Shown one piece after another: positions 5,832-5,963 of a stretch of 5,963 nt of DNA. The stretch's first letter is position 1; each line of letters begins with the position of its first letter. The notes beneath the pieces are model-generated. The model saw only the letters and a program-made list of their open reading frames with translations, was not told the DNA's origin and made no database searches. This stretch comes from Methylobacterium sp. (lineage in GTDB: Bacteria > Pseudomonadota > Alphaproteobacteria > Rhizobiales > Beijerinckiaceae). The stretch lies in contig JAJKJG010000114.1 in the NCBI GenBank assembly GCA_021154065.1, positions 1 through 5,963 on the forward strand. Direction: 5' to 3'. Position numbers and translations under genes: made by a program.

Positions 5832-5963
5832 GGTTCGCTCCGGCGCTGCCCTTTCGAGCACGACCCTTGCTCCCCGCGTCCGGATCGCTCCGGAACGTTC
5901 GGCGTTCTATAGGCCTCGAGCCTCCGCTCTTGTCGGCGGTCGGGTCTCCGTTCCGGACCTGGC

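Larger units (their letters stand above)
5633..5963. other. Gene-free structured segment after ybgC
   Basis: No gene is convincing in these 331 bases. An ATG at 5682 opens a 76-codon frame, but it lacks a good ribosome-binding site, looks like no protein family, and its arginine- and proline-rich translation is what random GC-rich DNA gives. The tolQ gene expected in this order would have to begin beyond the window. The segment contains an AT-rich pocket (5796-5810), several inverted copies of TTCGGCG, and a near-identical 13-mer pair (5831-5843 and 5881-5893). Confidence 0.55.

Noticed and set aside
5682..5912. A 76-codon plus-strand frame after ybgC
   Set aside because: Rich in Arg, Pro and Gly, it resembles neither TolQ nor any family I know, and it spans the inverted repeats and the AT-rich pocket expected of a regulatory spacer.
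1..5963. Defence system, prophage, transposon, CRISPR array or biosynthetic cluster
   Set aside because: Every well-supported gene is a conserved housekeeping gene in a familiar order; no spacer-repeat arrays, transposase motifs or phage genes are visible.

Overview
The window is GC-rich, densely packed and almost wholly on the plus strand. Gene order and gene sequences point to an alphaproteobacterium, most likely in the Hyphomicrobiales (Rhizobiales). The order is 6S RNA, 5-formyltetrahydrofolate cyclo-ligase, YmdB-type phosphoesterase, YebC, RuvC, RuvA, RuvB, YbgC. I cannot name the genus. Two palindromic intergenic repeats of types I recall as common in rhizobial-type genomes support the placement.

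Region by region: bases 1-258 hold no gene I can defend, only a GC hairpin and a plausible promoter just before the 6S RNA. A 6S RNA (about 259-416) has its terminal stem ending only about a dozen bases before the start codon of the cyclo-ligase gene (428-1027). A REP-like palindrome at 1018-1056 supplies both the stop codon of that gene and the start codon of the phosphoesterase gene (1054-1875). A short gap with a good candidate promoter leads to yebC (1984-2730). ruvC starts inside the yebC stop codon (GTGA overlap). A 97-base two-unit palindromic repeat separates ruvC from ruvA. ruvA (TTG start, 3379) and ruvB (3998) are one base apart. A ybgC-type thioesterase follows (about 5171-5632). 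The last 331 bases carry no recognised gene, but they have an AT-rich pocket and a set of competing inverted repeats. The tol-pal genes that usually follow ybgC are not reached.

How the genes work together: RuvA, RuvB and RuvC form the Holliday-junction branch-migration and resolution machine. YebC is a translation-associated or DNA-binding factor commonly linked to ruvC. YbgC is an acyl-CoA thioesterase that in many proteobacteria opens the tol-pal envelope cluster. The cyclo-ligase recycles 5-formyl-THF and is the classic neighbour of 6S RNA, the growth-phase regulator that sequesters housekeeping RNA polymerase.

This is conserved core genome. I see no defence system, mobile element, CRISPR array or obviously undescribed machine. 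The points worth a second look are at junctions: how 6S RNA and repeats are wired into translation start and stop sites, and the structured, gene-free segment after ybgC.
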